This document shows, in pieces, positions 6,755-15,786 of a stretch of DNA of 35,901 nucleotides; the stretch's first letter is position 1; each line of letters opens with the position of its first letter. Both the position numbers and the translations under genes were made by a program. Below the pieces are notes generated by a model, which worked only from the letters and a program-made list of their open reading frames with translations, searched no databases and was not told where the DNA came from. Source of the stretch: Bacteroidaceae bacterium (GTDB taxonomy: Bacteria; Bacteroidota; Bacteroidia; Bacteroidales; Bacteroidaceae); the NCBI GenBank assembly GCA_900752815.1, contig CAADWS010000161.1, forward strand, positions 1 through 35,901, in the 5' to 3' direction.

Positions 6755-9655
6755 ATGCTTATGATGAAAAGACTATTACTCCTGGGAGGAGCCTGCCTGA
6801 CGGCGGTTATGGTCCTGGCGGGTCCCGTTTCGCGCGAGCAGGCGTTGCAGACGGCCCGTGACTATCTGAAGAAAGAACGCATGGCGCGCAGCCAGTCGGC
6901 TGCCCCCGACCTGGTGCTGGCCTATGAGCGGCTGCCGAAAGCCGGCCGGGGCAGTGGCGATGTCGCTCCGCTTTACTACGTGTTCAACGAAGCGGCCGGC
7001 GGCGGTTTTGTCGTCGTGTCCGGCGACGACCGCGTGCGCCCCGTGATGGGTGTGGCCGAGCGGGGCAGTTTTGTGGCCGACAGTCTGCCCGACGGCCTGA
7101 AATGGTGGCTGGAAGCCCTGGCGCGCACCATGGAGGACGTGACGGCTACCGACGCGCCCTGCAGCCTGACTGCCACGACCGACATGTCGGGGCTGAAGGC
7201 CTCGGTGGCACCGCTGGTCAAGACCACCTGGGGACAGGGCTGGCCTTATAACCTGAAGTGTCCTGTCGACAAGGCACACGGCACCCAGGGCGACGGCACT
7301 TATCCGCATTCGCTGACAGGCTGCACCGCCACGGCAATGTCGCAGGTCCTGGCCAGATGGAAATATCCCGTGCGGGGCAACGGCACCGTCAGCTACCGTT
7401 CGTCGACCCACGGCTTCAATCTGACGGCCAATCTCGGCTCCTTTGTCTTCGACTGGGACAAGATGCTCGACTCCTATGTGGGCGACCCCACCGAGGAGCA
7501 GTGTGATGCCGTGGCCGAGCTGATGTATGCCTGCGGTCTGGCTGTGAACATGAACTATTGCACGCAGGCGTCGGGCGCCAACATGTATGCCCATCATCTG
7601 GAGCGGTTTTTCGGCATTGACGAGGGCTGCAACACGCTCAACCGCCTCTTTTTCACCCGCAACGAGTGGGATGCCATCATCAAGAAGGAACTGAGCGAGG
7701 GCCGGCCCGTTTATTACACCGGTTACTCCATGTCGGCCGGCCATGCCTTTGTGTGCGACGGCTACAATGCTGACGGGCTCTTCCATATCAACTGGGGATG
7801 GGACGGCGCGCTGCACGGCTATTTTGCCCTGGCCGAACTGAACAGTTCCGCGGAATATGCAGGTGCGCCGACCGACAATGACGGCAGTTTCAACATGGAC
7901 CAGGGAGCCACCATCGGCATCCAGCCCAGCGGAATGTCGCCGGCGGCTGTGACGGAGCAGCTTTATTTCATCACCCTGGCCAATGCCGACGCCGTGACGA
8001 CACGCGACAACGTGCGGCTGACGGCAAAGTTTGTCTGCAGCGACGGCAACGGATTTACCGGTCAGATGGGGCTGGGCGTGTTCAATGCCAACAACGAATA
8101 TGTGGGCAATGTGGGTGGCCTGACTTCCATTTCCCTTTCCAGAGAACAGGTCAACTACTACTATTCTGAGATTTCGCTGGGCGGACAGCTGCCGGGCGAG
8201 GTGGGCGACGGTGTCTACACCCTGCGCCCTGTCTGCAAGGGGGCGGGCGGAAGCGAATTCCTCCCCATGCGCGGCCGCAAGGGCAGTCCCAACTATGAAT
8301 GGGCCGTCATGACCGTTGAGGGCTCGAAGGTGACCGTCAGTGCGCCGGAAGTGACGGAAGCGCAGCTGGCCGTCAGTGAGGAAGCCGTGCCGATTGAGGG
8401 CAAGGCTTATGTGGGCGTCCGCAATTCGCTGGAAGTGAAGATACACAACGAAGGTGCCCTCTTCTACGGTCCGATTAAGTTCGTGCGTGTGACGGACCAG
8501 GGCAACGTGGACCTGAATGAGAACAACTATGTCATCGAAGCCGGAGCCGACGCCACTCTGCGCGTGAAGATACAGGCTCCCGAGAGCGGCACCGAGGATG
8601 TGCTGCAGGTTTGGGCGCTGGCTTCCGACAATGACCTTTATCTGACTAACGGCTTTGTTTACGAACAGATAGCTACGGTGCGCTATCCGCTGACTACACC
8701 GGCTGCCGGCGTGCCGCAACTCAAGGTGAACAAGTTCAACATCAAGAACAGCACGACCTATCTGGGCGAAGACCTCGACATCGAAATGCAACTGCGCAAC
8801 GACGGCGGTTTCTATGGCAAGGACCTCTATTGCTTCGTGTTCCCCAGCACGGGCGGCACGAGCCTGGCTTATGTCAGGAAACAGATGCTCATTGACAAGG
8901 GCGAAACGCAGACCCACCGGCTCAACCTGAACATTGACAATCTGCCGGCCGGCAGCTATTTCATCCAGGTGTTCCGGATTGGCGAGGACGGCGGCTATTC
9001 AGCCCTGAGCACGGCGCAATATAGCTTTACCGTCAAGTCGGCGGGTTCCTTCTCCATCACGTCGCCTTCGGGCTATGCGGCCTACTGCTTCCAGCATGCC
9101 TTCATCGTGCCGGAGGGACTGGACTGCGGCGTTGTAACGCAGGCCGACAGCAAGCGGCTCGCGATTGACTTCCGTTATCCGTCGGGCAGCACTGTGCCGG
9201 CCGGCACCGCTGTCATCATGCGGGGAGAGGGCCGTCACAACTACAGCTATCAGGCTGTGGTGAGCGCCGAGGAAGCGCCTGCCGACAACCTGCTGAAGGC
9301 AAGTGTCGACGACAGCGGCTACACGCTGGCCGGCACCGGAGAATATCGGTATTACGACTTCGGACAGGACGACGTGACGGGACTTTACGGCTTCTATTGG
9401 CGAAACGAAACGGGTGCGCCGTTCCGCATCACCGGAAAGAAAGCCTATCTGGCAGTTCCGGCCGACCTGGCCAAACCCGACGGCTATCCCATCGACGAGG
9501 CCGAAATCACGGGTATCGGATCGGTGACACTGACGCCGGGCGAAGGACACCGGCCGGTTATCCATACCCTTTCGGGTGTCCGTGTAGAAGGCACGCCTGC
9601 CCGTTTGCCGAAAGGCATTTACATCATTGACGGCAAGAAGGTGCTCGTGAAATAA
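6755..9655 (+). CDS. Secreted C10-family cysteine protease (streptopain-like) with sorting-type tail
   Basis: 966 residues. A signal peptide (about 1-23, ending VLA) precedes a propeptide (about 25-140, with GGFVVVSGDD) of the type that keeps C10 proteases inactive. The catalytic domain has Cys190 in LTGCTATAMSQ and His330 in AGHAFVCDGY, followed by HINWGWDG, the hallmarks of SpeB/streptopain relatives. A long beta-sandwich-rich region follows (about 390-890). The last 50 residues (ending LPKGIYIIDGKKVLVK) resemble short type IX-secretion-like C-terminal tails of Bacteroidales. ATGs at 6755, 6761 and 6764 are all possible; MKRLLLL at 6764 gives the most usual signal peptide. No inhibitor gene is adjacent. 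Confidence 0.9.
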   Translation: MLMMKRLLLLGGACLTAVMVLAGPVSREQALQTARDYLKKERMARSQSAAPDLVLAYERLPKAGRGSGDVAPLYYVFNEAAGGGFVVVSGDDRVRPVMGVAERGSFVADSLPDGLKWWLEALARTMEDVTATDAPCSLTATTDMSGLKASVAPLVKTTWGQGWPYNLKCPVDKAHGTQGDGTYPHSLTGCTATAMSQVLARWKYPVRGNGTVSYRSSTHGFNLTANLGSFVFDWDKMLDSYVGDPTEEQCDAVAELMYACGLAVNMNYCTQASGANMYAHHLERFFGIDEGCNTLNRLFFTRNEWDAIIKKELSEGRPVYYTGYSMSAGHAFVCDGYNADGLFHINWGWDGALHGYFALAELNSSAEYAGAPTDNDGSFNMDQGATIGIQPSGMSPAAVTEQLYFITLANADAVTTRDNVRLTAKFVCSDGNGFTGQMGLGVFNANNEYVGNVGGLTSISLSREQVNYYYSEISLGGQLPGEVGDGVYTLRPVCKGAGGSEFLPMRGRKGSPNYEWAVMTVEGSKVTVSAPEVTEAQLAVSEEAVPIEGKAYVGVRNSLEVKIHNEGALFYGPIKFVRVTDQGNVDLNENNYVIEAGADATLRVKIQAPESGTEDVLQVWALASDNDLYLTNGFVYEQIATVRYPLTTPAAGVPQLKVNKFNIKNSTTYLGEDLDIEMQLRNDGGFYGKDLYCFVFPSTGGTSLAYVRKQMLIDKGETQTHRLNLNIDNLPAGSYFIQVFRIGEDGGYSALSTAQYSFTVKSAGSFSITSPSGYAAYCFQHAFIVPEGLDCGVVTQADSKRLAIDFRYPSGSTVPAGTAVIMRGEGRHNYSYQAVVSAEEAPADNLLKASVDDSGYTLAGTGEYRYYDFGQDDVTGLYGFYWRNETGAPFRITGKKAYLAVPADLAKPDGYPIDEAEITGIGSVTLTPGEGHRPVIHTLSGVRVEGTPARLPKGIYIIDGKKVLVK

Positions 9656-9691
9656 CCGGATGCGGCCCCGGGCCGTCATCAATAGCCATAT

Positions 9692-9728
9692 GGGGGCTGT
9701 TCCGCCAAAGCTGTGCGGAGCAGCCCCC
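9692..9728 (+). terminator. Strong hairpin after the C10 protease gene
   Basis: GGGGGCTGTTCCGC pairs with GCGGAGCAGCCCCC (14 bp, one wobble) around a 9-nt loop, 36 bp after the protease stop. It is followed by the mildly T-rich GTTGTTGTCTGTTC, so it is a plausible but imperfect intrinsic terminator. Confidence 0.6.
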
Positions 9729-10173
9729 GTTGTTGTCTGTTCGTTGCCGGACGACAACGGATTTGCTGTGGCATTGGAGAAAGCAAAATTCGTTTGCCGG
9801 CGCTTTGGGCAGGGAGGTGTTCATGCCCGGCCCCTCTGTTTTTTGGGGAAAGGCTTCGTGTATGACTTCCGGTCGGTTGCGGATGCCGTCCGGCCTGCTT
9901 TCCCCGTGGTGAGCAACCCTTGGAAAGAGAGCCTGCGGCCGCCTTGTATTTGGTTGAGGTATACGCGTTTAAAGGAGAGTAACCCTGTGCCCGTCAACCG
10001 GGTGCAGCCGGGCGACCGGGACCGGAAAAGGGTAAAACGACAAGAAGGGATAGTGTGCTTTATATGATATTTATCCCGTTGAGTATCAAATAAGATGGAA
10101 AAAATATTTGGAATATGTTTTGTCTGTTTCAGGAAAAATCTATTTATTTGCAAATGAAACAAACGAAAAACAC
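9729..10173. other. Intergenic region upstream of xylR
   Basis: No gene is supported. The first ~330 bases are GC-rich; the last ~110 become AT-rich as in a promoter region. A weak promoter candidate is GTTG (10078-10081), 21 bp, AATATTTG (10103-10110). A perfect 10-bp palindrome ATTTGCAAAT lies at 10146-10155, 18 bp before the xylR ATG, and could be an operator. Confidence 0.4.
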
Positions 10174-10896
10174 ATGGAAACCAAAAAACCTTTGGCTCAC
10201 CACCATATTTCGGTGGATTGCGTAGTTGTTGGGTTCGACGGCAGCCAGCTGAGAGTATTGCTCGTCCGTCGTGCCGGTGAGGAGTCGGGTAAGAAGTTTC
10301 ATGACATGAAATTACCCGGTAGCCTTATTTATATGGATGAGGACTTGGATGAAGCCGCGAAGCGGGTGCTGAACGAACTGACAGGGCTGAAAAGCGTCAA
10401 TCTGGTGCAGTTCAAGGCATTCGGCTCTAAAGGACGCACGGCCGACCCCAAGGATGTGCATTGGCTGGAGCAGTCGGAACAGACCAAGGTGGACCGCATC
10501 ATTACGATAGCCTACCTGTCGCTGATCAAGATTAGCCGGGCGCTTAACTGCAATCTGGAGAATTATGAAGCCGAGTGGGTGTCGGTGGAGGACATCAAGG
10601 CTCTGGCGTTCGACCACAACCGAATCATAGCCGACGCTTTCGCATTTATCCAGCAATATGTCGAGGCCAATCCGGCCTGTCTTTTCGACCTGTTGCCGAG
10701 AAAGTTTACCGTGTTGCAGCTTCGTGTGCTTTACGAACTGATTTACGGCAAGCGGATTGACGTGCGCAACTTCCATAAGAAAATCTCCATGATGGACTAC
10801 GTGGTGCCGCTGGAAGAGTTCGAGACCGGCGTTTCTCACCGTGCGGCGCGCTATTACACATTCAGCCGGAAAATTTACAACAAACTGAGAAAATAA
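10174..10896 (+). CDS. xylR: XylR: NrtR-type (Nudix-fold plus winged-helix) transcriptional regulator of xylose use
   Basis: 240 residues from ATG 10174 (METKKPLAHHH). The N-terminal part is a Nudix fold whose box (49-72) is degenerate: the REUxEE core reads RVLNEL, with Val65 and Leu69 in place of metal-binding glutamates and Ser50 for the glycine, so hydrolase activity is probably lost. The C-terminal third (about 165-235, FTVLQLRVLYELIYGK) is the winged helix of NrtR-family regulators. Bacteroides AraR and XylR are Nudix-fold sugar-sensing regulators of this kind. Position directly before xylB-xylA-xylE supports xylose as effector. A longer in-frame start at 10108 is unlikely: it adds a segment without family resemblance. 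Confidence 0.85.
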   Translation: METKKPLAHHHISVDCVVVGFDGSQLRVLLVRRAGEESGKKFHDMKLPGSLIYMDEDLDEAAKRVLNELTGLKSVNLVQFKAFGSKGRTADPKDVHWLEQSEQTKVDRIITIAYLSLIKISRALNCNLENYEAEWVSVEDIKALAFDHNRIIADAFAFIQQYVEANPACLFDLLPRKFTVLQLRVLYELIYGKRIDVRNFHKKISMMDYVVPLEEFETGVSHRAARYYTFSRKIYNKLRK

Positions 10897-10974
10897 TTGT
10901 ACACCTTCTGAGACTGGCTGCCGGAGCGATGGCGTATCGTTACCCGAAGGCAGTGCGGACGTTCTGTCTCTCCG

Positions 10975-11004
10975 TTGGGCAACAGTCGGGAATGCGTATC
11001 TTTT
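10975..11004 (+). promoter_or_regulatory. Promoter of the xylB-xylA-xylE genes
   Basis: TTG at 10975-10977, 19-bp spacer, TATCTTTT at 10997-11004 (one mismatch to TAnnTTTG). The transcript would start only about 5-8 nt before the xylB ATG at 11016. An internal promoter lets the catabolic genes respond separately from xylR. Confidence 0.6.
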
Positions 11005-11015
11005 CATGAAAAAAA

Positions 11016-12521
11016 ATGCAAGATGTATATTTGTTAGGTTATGACATCGGAAGTTCTTCCGTAAAAGCCAGTCTGGTGCATGCCGGCAGCGGCAGGTGCG
11101 TGGCTGCCTCCTTCTTTCCCAAAACAGAGGCTCCCATCCTGGCCGTGCGGCCAGGATGGGCCGAGCAGGCACCCGAAGCATGGTGGGAACGGCTGAAGGC
11201 AGCCACGCAGGCCGTGCTGGCCGAGAGTCACGTTGCGCCTTCCGACATTCAGGCCATAGGCATTTCCTATCAGATGCATGGTCTGGTTTGTGTCGACCGT
11301 CATCAGCAGGTGCTGCGGCCGTCCATCATCTGGTGCGACTCCCGTGCGGTGCCCTACGGCCGGCGTGCATTCCAGGATTTGGGCGAGGACCTGTGCCTGG
11401 GGCATCTGCTCAATTCTCCGGGTAATTTTACGGCGGCCAAGCTGGCCTGGGTCAAGGAAAACGAGCCGGAAGTCTATGAAAAAATCGACAAGGCCATGCT
11501 GCCCGGTGACTACATCGCCATGCGGCTGACAGGCGAAATCTGCACCACGCTTTCAGGACTTTCGGAAGGCATGCTGTGGGATTTCCGCCAGAACGCGCCG
11601 GCCCGTTTCCTGATGGATTACTACGGTTTTGATTCCTCCATTCTGCCAGAAGTGCGTCCAACCTTTTCCGAACAGGGACGCGTGACGGCTGCTGCGGCCG
11701 CCGAACTGGGACTGGCGGCGGGCATCCCCGTTACCTATCGCGCCGGCGACCAGCCGAACAATGCCTTGTCGCTGAACGTGTTCAATCCCGGTGAGTTCGC
11801 ATCGACGGCGGGGACGTCAGGTGTCGTGTATGGCGTGAACGGTAACATCAGTTACGACCCGCTCTCGCGTGTCAATGCCTTTGCCCACGTCAACCACAGC
11901 GAGGCGCAGCCGCGTTTGGGAGTCATGGTCTGCATCAACGGTACGGGAATTCTCAACTCCTGGCTGAAGCGCAACGTGGTGCCAGAGGGGCTGTCCTATG
12001 AGGAAATGAATGCCCTGGCGGCACAAGTGCCGGCGGGCAGCGAGGGAGTGACCATTCTTCCCTTCGGCAACGGTGCAGAGCGCATCCTCGAAAACCGCGA
12101 AGCCGGCTGTTCTTTCCATGGGCTCGACTTCAACCGCCATTCGCGCAGCCACCTGTTGCGGGCGGCGCAGGAGGGCATCGTCTTCTCCTTCCAGTACGGG
12201 CTTGACGTCATGGCAGGTATGGGAATGGAAGTGCGGAAGATTCATGCCGGCAATGCCAACATGTTCCGCAGTGCCGTGTTCCGTGAGGCGCTGGCCGGTG
12301 TGTCGGGCGCGGTCATAGAACTTTATGATACCGACGGTGCGGCAGGTGCCGCCCGGGGTGCCGGCATCGGTGCGGGCATCTACAGCGGGCATGAAGAGGC
12401 TTTTGCCAAACTGGAGAAGGTTTCGGTAACCGAGCCCGATGCAGCCCTGACGGAGGCCTATGCCGAGGCCTATGGCCGCTGGAAGGAACGGCTGGCGGTT
12501 TCGACCGGAGTCGGAGCATAG
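11016..12521 (+). CDS. xylB: Xylulokinase (FGGY family)
   Basis: 501 residues. The N-terminal nucleotide-binding motif GYDIGSSSVKAS (8-19, Asp10) and the mid-protein ATPase segment with AGTSGVVYG and INGTGILNSWLKR are those of FGGY carbohydrate kinases. It phosphorylates D-xylulose to xylulose 5-phosphate, the second step of xylose breakdown into the pentose phosphate pathway. Its place between xylR and xylA fixes the substrate better than sequence alone. The leader before the ATG appears very short. Full length, no lesions. Confidence 0.94.
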   Translation: MQDVYLLGYDIGSSSVKASLVHAGSGRCVAASFFPKTEAPILAVRPGWAEQAPEAWWERLKAATQAVLAESHVAPSDIQAIGISYQMHGLVCVDRHQQVLRPSIIWCDSRAVPYGRRAFQDLGEDLCLGHLLNSPGNFTAAKLAWVKENEPEVYEKIDKAMLPGDYIAMRLTGEICTTLSGLSEGMLWDFRQNAPARFLMDYYGFDSSILPEVRPTFSEQGRVTAAAAAELGLAAGIPVTYRAGDQPNNALSLNVFNPGEFASTAGTSGVVYGVNGNISYDPLSRVNAFAHVNHSEAQPRLGVMVCINGTGILNSWLKRNVVPEGLSYEEMNALAAQVPAGSEGVTILPFGNGAERILENREAGCSFHGLDFNRHSRSHLLRAAQEGIVFSFQYGLDVMAGMGMEVRKIHAGNANMFRSAVFREALAGVSGAVIELYDTDGAAGAARGAGIGAGIYSGHEEAFAKLEKVSVTEPDAALTEAYAEAYGRWKERLAVSTGVGA

Positions 12522-12586
12522 GGGAAGCCACGTTGTAGCCTGTTCCCGAATAAAAAGAAAAACACCTTAATTCACAATCATATATT

Positions 12587-13903
12587 ATGGCAGAAAAAGA
12601 ATATTTTCCGGGTATCGGAAAAATCAAGTATGAAGGACCTGAAAGCCGCAACCCGTTGGCTTTCCGTTATTACAACCCCGAAAAGGAAGTGATGGGCCGC
12701 AAGATGAAGGACTGGCTGAAGTTCTCCATGGCCTGGTGGCACACACTGTGTGCTGAGGGAGCCGACCAGTTCGGTGTCGGCACCAAGTCGTTCCCATGGA
12801 AAACGAGTGCCGACCGTCTGCAGGCCGCCAAGGATAAAATGGATGCCGGATTCGAATTTATGCAGAAGATAGGCATTGAATACTACTGTTTCCACGATGT
12901 GGACTTATGCGACGAGGCTGAGACCATTGAGGAATATGAGGCCAATCTCAAGGAAATCGTGGCTTATGCCAAGCAGAAGCAGGCTGAAACCGGCATACGT
13001 CTGTTGTGGGGAACGGCCAATGTGTTCGGTCATGCCCGCTACATGAACGGAGCGGCTACCAATCCCGATTTCGATGTCGTGGCGCGTGCGGCCGTGCAAA
13101 TCAAAAATGCCATTGACGCTACCATCGAACTGGGTGGCATGAACTATGTGTTCTGGGGTGGCCGCGAAGGTTACATGTCGCTGCTCAATACCGACCAGAA
13201 ACGCGAGAAGGAACATCTGGCCCGTATGCTGGCCATGGCCCGCGACTATGCCCGGGGCCGGGGATTCAAAGGAACTTTCCTCGTGGAGCCTAAACCGATG
13301 GAACCGACCAAGCATCAGTATGATGTTGACACGGAGACGGTTATCGGATTCCTCAAGGCACATCATCTGGACCAGGACTTCAAGGTGAACATCGAGGTAA
13401 ACCACGCCACGCTGGCAGGCCATACTTTTGAACACGAACTGGCTGTGGCGGTGGACAACGGGATGCTGGGCTCCATAGACGCCAACCGCGGCGACTATCA
13501 GAACGGATGGGATACGGACCAGTTCCCCATCGACCACTTTGAACTCGTGCAGGCCATGATGCAGATTATCCGCGGCGGCGGACTGGGCAACGGCGGTACG
13601 AACTTTGACGCCAAGACGCGCCGTAACTCCACCGACCTGGAGGATATCTTCATTGCGCACATTGCCGGCATGGATGCCATGGCGCGTGCGCTGGAGAGTG
13701 CCGCCCGCCTGCTGGAGGAGTCGCCCTATCGCCAGATGCTGACCGACCGCTATGCTTCGTTCGACAGCGGAAAGGGAAAAGACTTTGAGGAGGGCAAGCT
13801 GACGCTGGAAGATCTCGTGGCTTATGCCCGCGAGAACGGCGAACCCCGCCAGACCAGCGGCAAGCAGGAACTCTATGAAGCGATTGTAAATATGTATTGT
13901 TGA
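12587..13903 (+). CDS. xylA: Xylose isomerase (class II)
   Basis: 438 residues, the normal length of class II xylose isomerases. Characteristic segments are FSMAWWHTL (46-54), the catalytic pair FHDVD (His103, Asp106), [14 protein letters not shown], the metal-ligand region [16 protein letters not shown], and [17 protein letters not shown]. It converts D-xylose to D-xylulose in the cytoplasm with two divalent metal ions. It lies 65 bp after xylB. A strong hairpin separates it from xylE. Confidence 0.97.
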   Translation: MAEKEYFPGIGKIKYEGPESRNPLAFRYYNPEKEVMGRKMKDWLKFSMAWWHTLCAEGADQFGVGTKSFPWKTSADRLQAAKDKMDAGFEFMQKIGIEYYCFHDVDLCDEAETIEEYEANLKEIVAYAKQKQAETGIRLLWGTANVFGHARYMNGAATNPDFDVVARAAVQIKNAIDATIELGGMNYVFWGGREGYMSLLNTDQKREKEHLARMLAMARDYARGRGFKGTFLVEPKPMEPTKHQYDVDTETVIGFLKAHHLDQDFKVNIEVNHATLAGHTFEHELAVAVDNGMLGSIDANRGDYQNGWDTDQFPIDHFELVQAMMQIIRGGGLGNGGTNFDAKTRRNSTDLEDIFIAHIAGMDAMARALESAARLLEESPYRQMLTDRYASFDSGKGKDFEEGKLTLEDLVAYARENGEPRQTSGKQELYEAIVNMYC

Positions 13904-13945
13904 TGCGGAGGGGATGCATCTGCATTCCCGAAGCGCAAACTGGCA

Positions 13946-13979
13946 GCCGGTACCGCAACCTTTTTCGTGCGGTGCCGGC
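13946..13979 (+). other. Intercistronic hairpin between xylA and xylE
   Basis: GCCGGTACCGCA (13946-13957) pairs with TGCGGTGCCGGC (13968-13979), one wobble, 10-nt loop ACCTTTTTCG. No T-run follows, so it may act as an RNA-stability or partial-termination element that lowers xylE expression relative to xylA. Confidence 0.55.
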
Positions 13980-14006
13980 GGGTTGGTTTCCCAAAAAACG
14001 TAAGCT

Positions 14007-15488
14007 ATGAAAAAAACAGATGAAGGCAGCAAGGCCTATCTTTTCTCCATTGTACTCGTGGCTGTGCTCGGCGGTTTGCTTTTCGGGTATGACACAGCCG
14101 TCATTTCCGGTGCGGAAAAAGGACTTCAGGCGTTCTTCCTGGGAGCGGACGATTTTGTCTATACCGACACCTGGCACGGCATCACCTCGTCCAGCGCGCT
14201 GATTGGCTGTATCATCGGCAGTGCTGTTTCGGGCTGGTTTGCTTCGCGGCTGGGCCGGAAAAAGTCGCTGTTTGTGGCCGGCATACTCCTTTTCCTTTCG
14301 GCGCTGGGCTCCTATGCCCCCGAATTTCTATTCTTCCATCACGGCGTTCCGTCGTTTTCGCTGTTGCTGGCATTCAACTTCTACCGCGTTCTGGGCGGTG
14401 TGGGCGTGGGACTGGCTTCGGCCATCTGCCCTATGTATATTGCGGAAATCGCGCCGAGCAACATCCGCGGCACGCTGGTGTCGTGGAACCAGTTTGCCAT
14501 CATTTTCGGTCAGCTGGTAGTCTATTTTGTCAACTTCCTGATTCTGGGCGATAACATCAATCCGGTGGTGCAGGCCGTGGAGGGCGTCAACCGCATTCTC
14601 AACCCCGATGAGGCCGCCTGGGCTGTATCAACCGGCTGGCGCCTGATGTTTGTCAGCGAGGCGGTGCCCGCCGCTCTGTTCATGCTCCTGGTGCTTCTGG
14701 TGCCCGAAACGCCGCGTTATCTGGCCATGACGGGACAGGACAGCAAGGCGCTGGCGGTGCTTTCGCGCATCAACGGCAGCCGCCGGGCACAGACCATTCT
14801 GCTGGACATCAAGGCCACGGCCGAGGAGCGCACCGAGCGTCTCTTTACCTATGGCTGGATGGTTATCTTCATCGGCATCATGCTGAGTGTCTTCCAGCAG
14901 GCTATCGGTATCAATGCCGTGCTCTATTTTGCCCCGCGCATTTTTGAAAGTATGGGGATGGGCAATCCGATGGTGCAGACGGTCATCATGGGCACCGTCA
15001 ACATTCTCTTCACGCTGCTGGCCGTCTTCACCGTGGAACGGCTGGGACGGAAGCCGCTGCTGATATGCGGGTCAATCGGAATGGGCATCGGCGCGCTGGG
15101 CGTGGCGCTGAGCAACGCCGTAGCCGGGATGCCTGCCATTGTTCCGGTGGTCAGCATCATGATATACAGTGCTTCGTTCATGTTCAGCTGGGGCCCCATC
15201 TGCTGGGTGCTGATTGCGGAAATTTTCCCCAATACCATCCGTGGCGGAGCCGTGGCCATAGCTGTGGCTTTCCAGTGGATTTTCAACTTTATCGTGTCGT
15301 CCACGTTCCTGCCTATGTACAATATGAGCATGGGCAGCATGGGAGTGAAATTCGGCCACATGTTCGTTTATGTGCTCTATGGCGTCATCTGCTTCATTGC
15401 CGCCCTGTTCGTATGGAAACTGGTGCCGGAGACCAAGGGGAAGACGCTGGAGGACATGACGCGCTTGTGGCGCAGCCGGCGAGGCTGA
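14007..15488 (+). CDS. xylE: D-xylose:H+ symporter, MFS sugar-porter family
   Basis: 493 residues with 12 hydrophobic segments. Sugar-porter signatures are present: GGLLFGYDTAVISGA in helix 1, ASRLGRKKS in loop 2-3, VPETPRYL after helix 6, QQAIGINAVLYFAPRIF in helix 7, ERLGRKP in loop 8-9 and VPETKGKTLE after helix 12. It would import D-xylose across the inner membrane by proton symport. Last gene of the xylose cassette, 103 bp after xylA; followed by a long inverted-repeat terminator. Confidence 0.93.
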   Translation: MKKTDEGSKAYLFSIVLVAVLGGLLFGYDTAVISGAEKGLQAFFLGADDFVYTDTWHGITSSSALIGCIIGSAVSGWFASRLGRKKSLFVAGILLFLSALGSYAPEFLFFHHGVPSFSLLLAFNFYRVLGGVGVGLASAICPMYIAEIAPSNIRGTLVSWNQFAIIFGQLVVYFVNFLILGDNINPVVQAVEGVNRILNPDEAAWAVSTGWRLMFVSEAVPAALFMLLVLLVPETPRYLAMTGQDSKALAVLSRINGSRRAQTILLDIKATAEERTERLFTYGWMVIFIGIMLSVFQQAIGINAVLYFAPRIFESMGMGNPMVQTVIMGTVNILFTLLAVFTVERLGRKPLLICGSIGMGIGALGVALSNAVAGMPAIVPVVSIMIYSASFMFSWGPICWVLIAEIFPNTIRGGAVAIAVAFQWIFNFIVSSTFLPMYNMSMGSMGVKFGHMFVYVLYGVICFIAALFVWKLVPETKGKTLEDMTRLWRSRRG

Positions 15489-15575
15489 ATCCCCGGGGCG
15501 GTTGCCCGATAACGGCGGGCGATACGGCCCCGTGGCACTGGCCGGGACGGCTCCGGACCGGCTCACGGAAACCCT

Positions 15576-15667
15576 AAAAAAACAGTCAGTAGTTTTGAAA
15601 TTTCTAAAGTACTGGGAGTTTTTCCTAAAGTACTGACAGATTTTTCAAAACTACTGACTGTTTTTTT
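15576..15667. repeat. 21-bp-period repeat array inside a perfect 25-bp inverted repeat; likely bidirectional terminator
   Basis: Arms 15576-15600 and 15643-15667 are exact reverse complements (25 bp) with an A-run on the outer left and a T-run on the outer right, so either strand gives a stem followed by U residues. Inside lie repeats built on TAAAGTACTG at 15605 and 15626, with a variant AAAACTACTG at 15647: exactly 21 bp apart each time. Consensus TTTCTAAAGTACTGACWG. It sits between convergent xylE and rnhB. The same unit recurs at 22481-22565. Confidence 0.85.
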
Positions 15668-15786
15668 GTCTCCTTTCGGGGGTGGATTCCCGCCGTTACG
15701 GGATTCCCCTGTGCGGCCTTTTCCGTGCCGTTCGCGGGCTGTGTGAAGGCAGTTGACGGCTGGTTTCCGTGGTCCGCCGGCGGGTG

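Noticed and set aside
6776..8917. A 713-codon minus-strand open frame opposite the C10 protease
   Set aside because: It is the antisense of a gene with intact catalytic residues; composition is that of a shadow frame.
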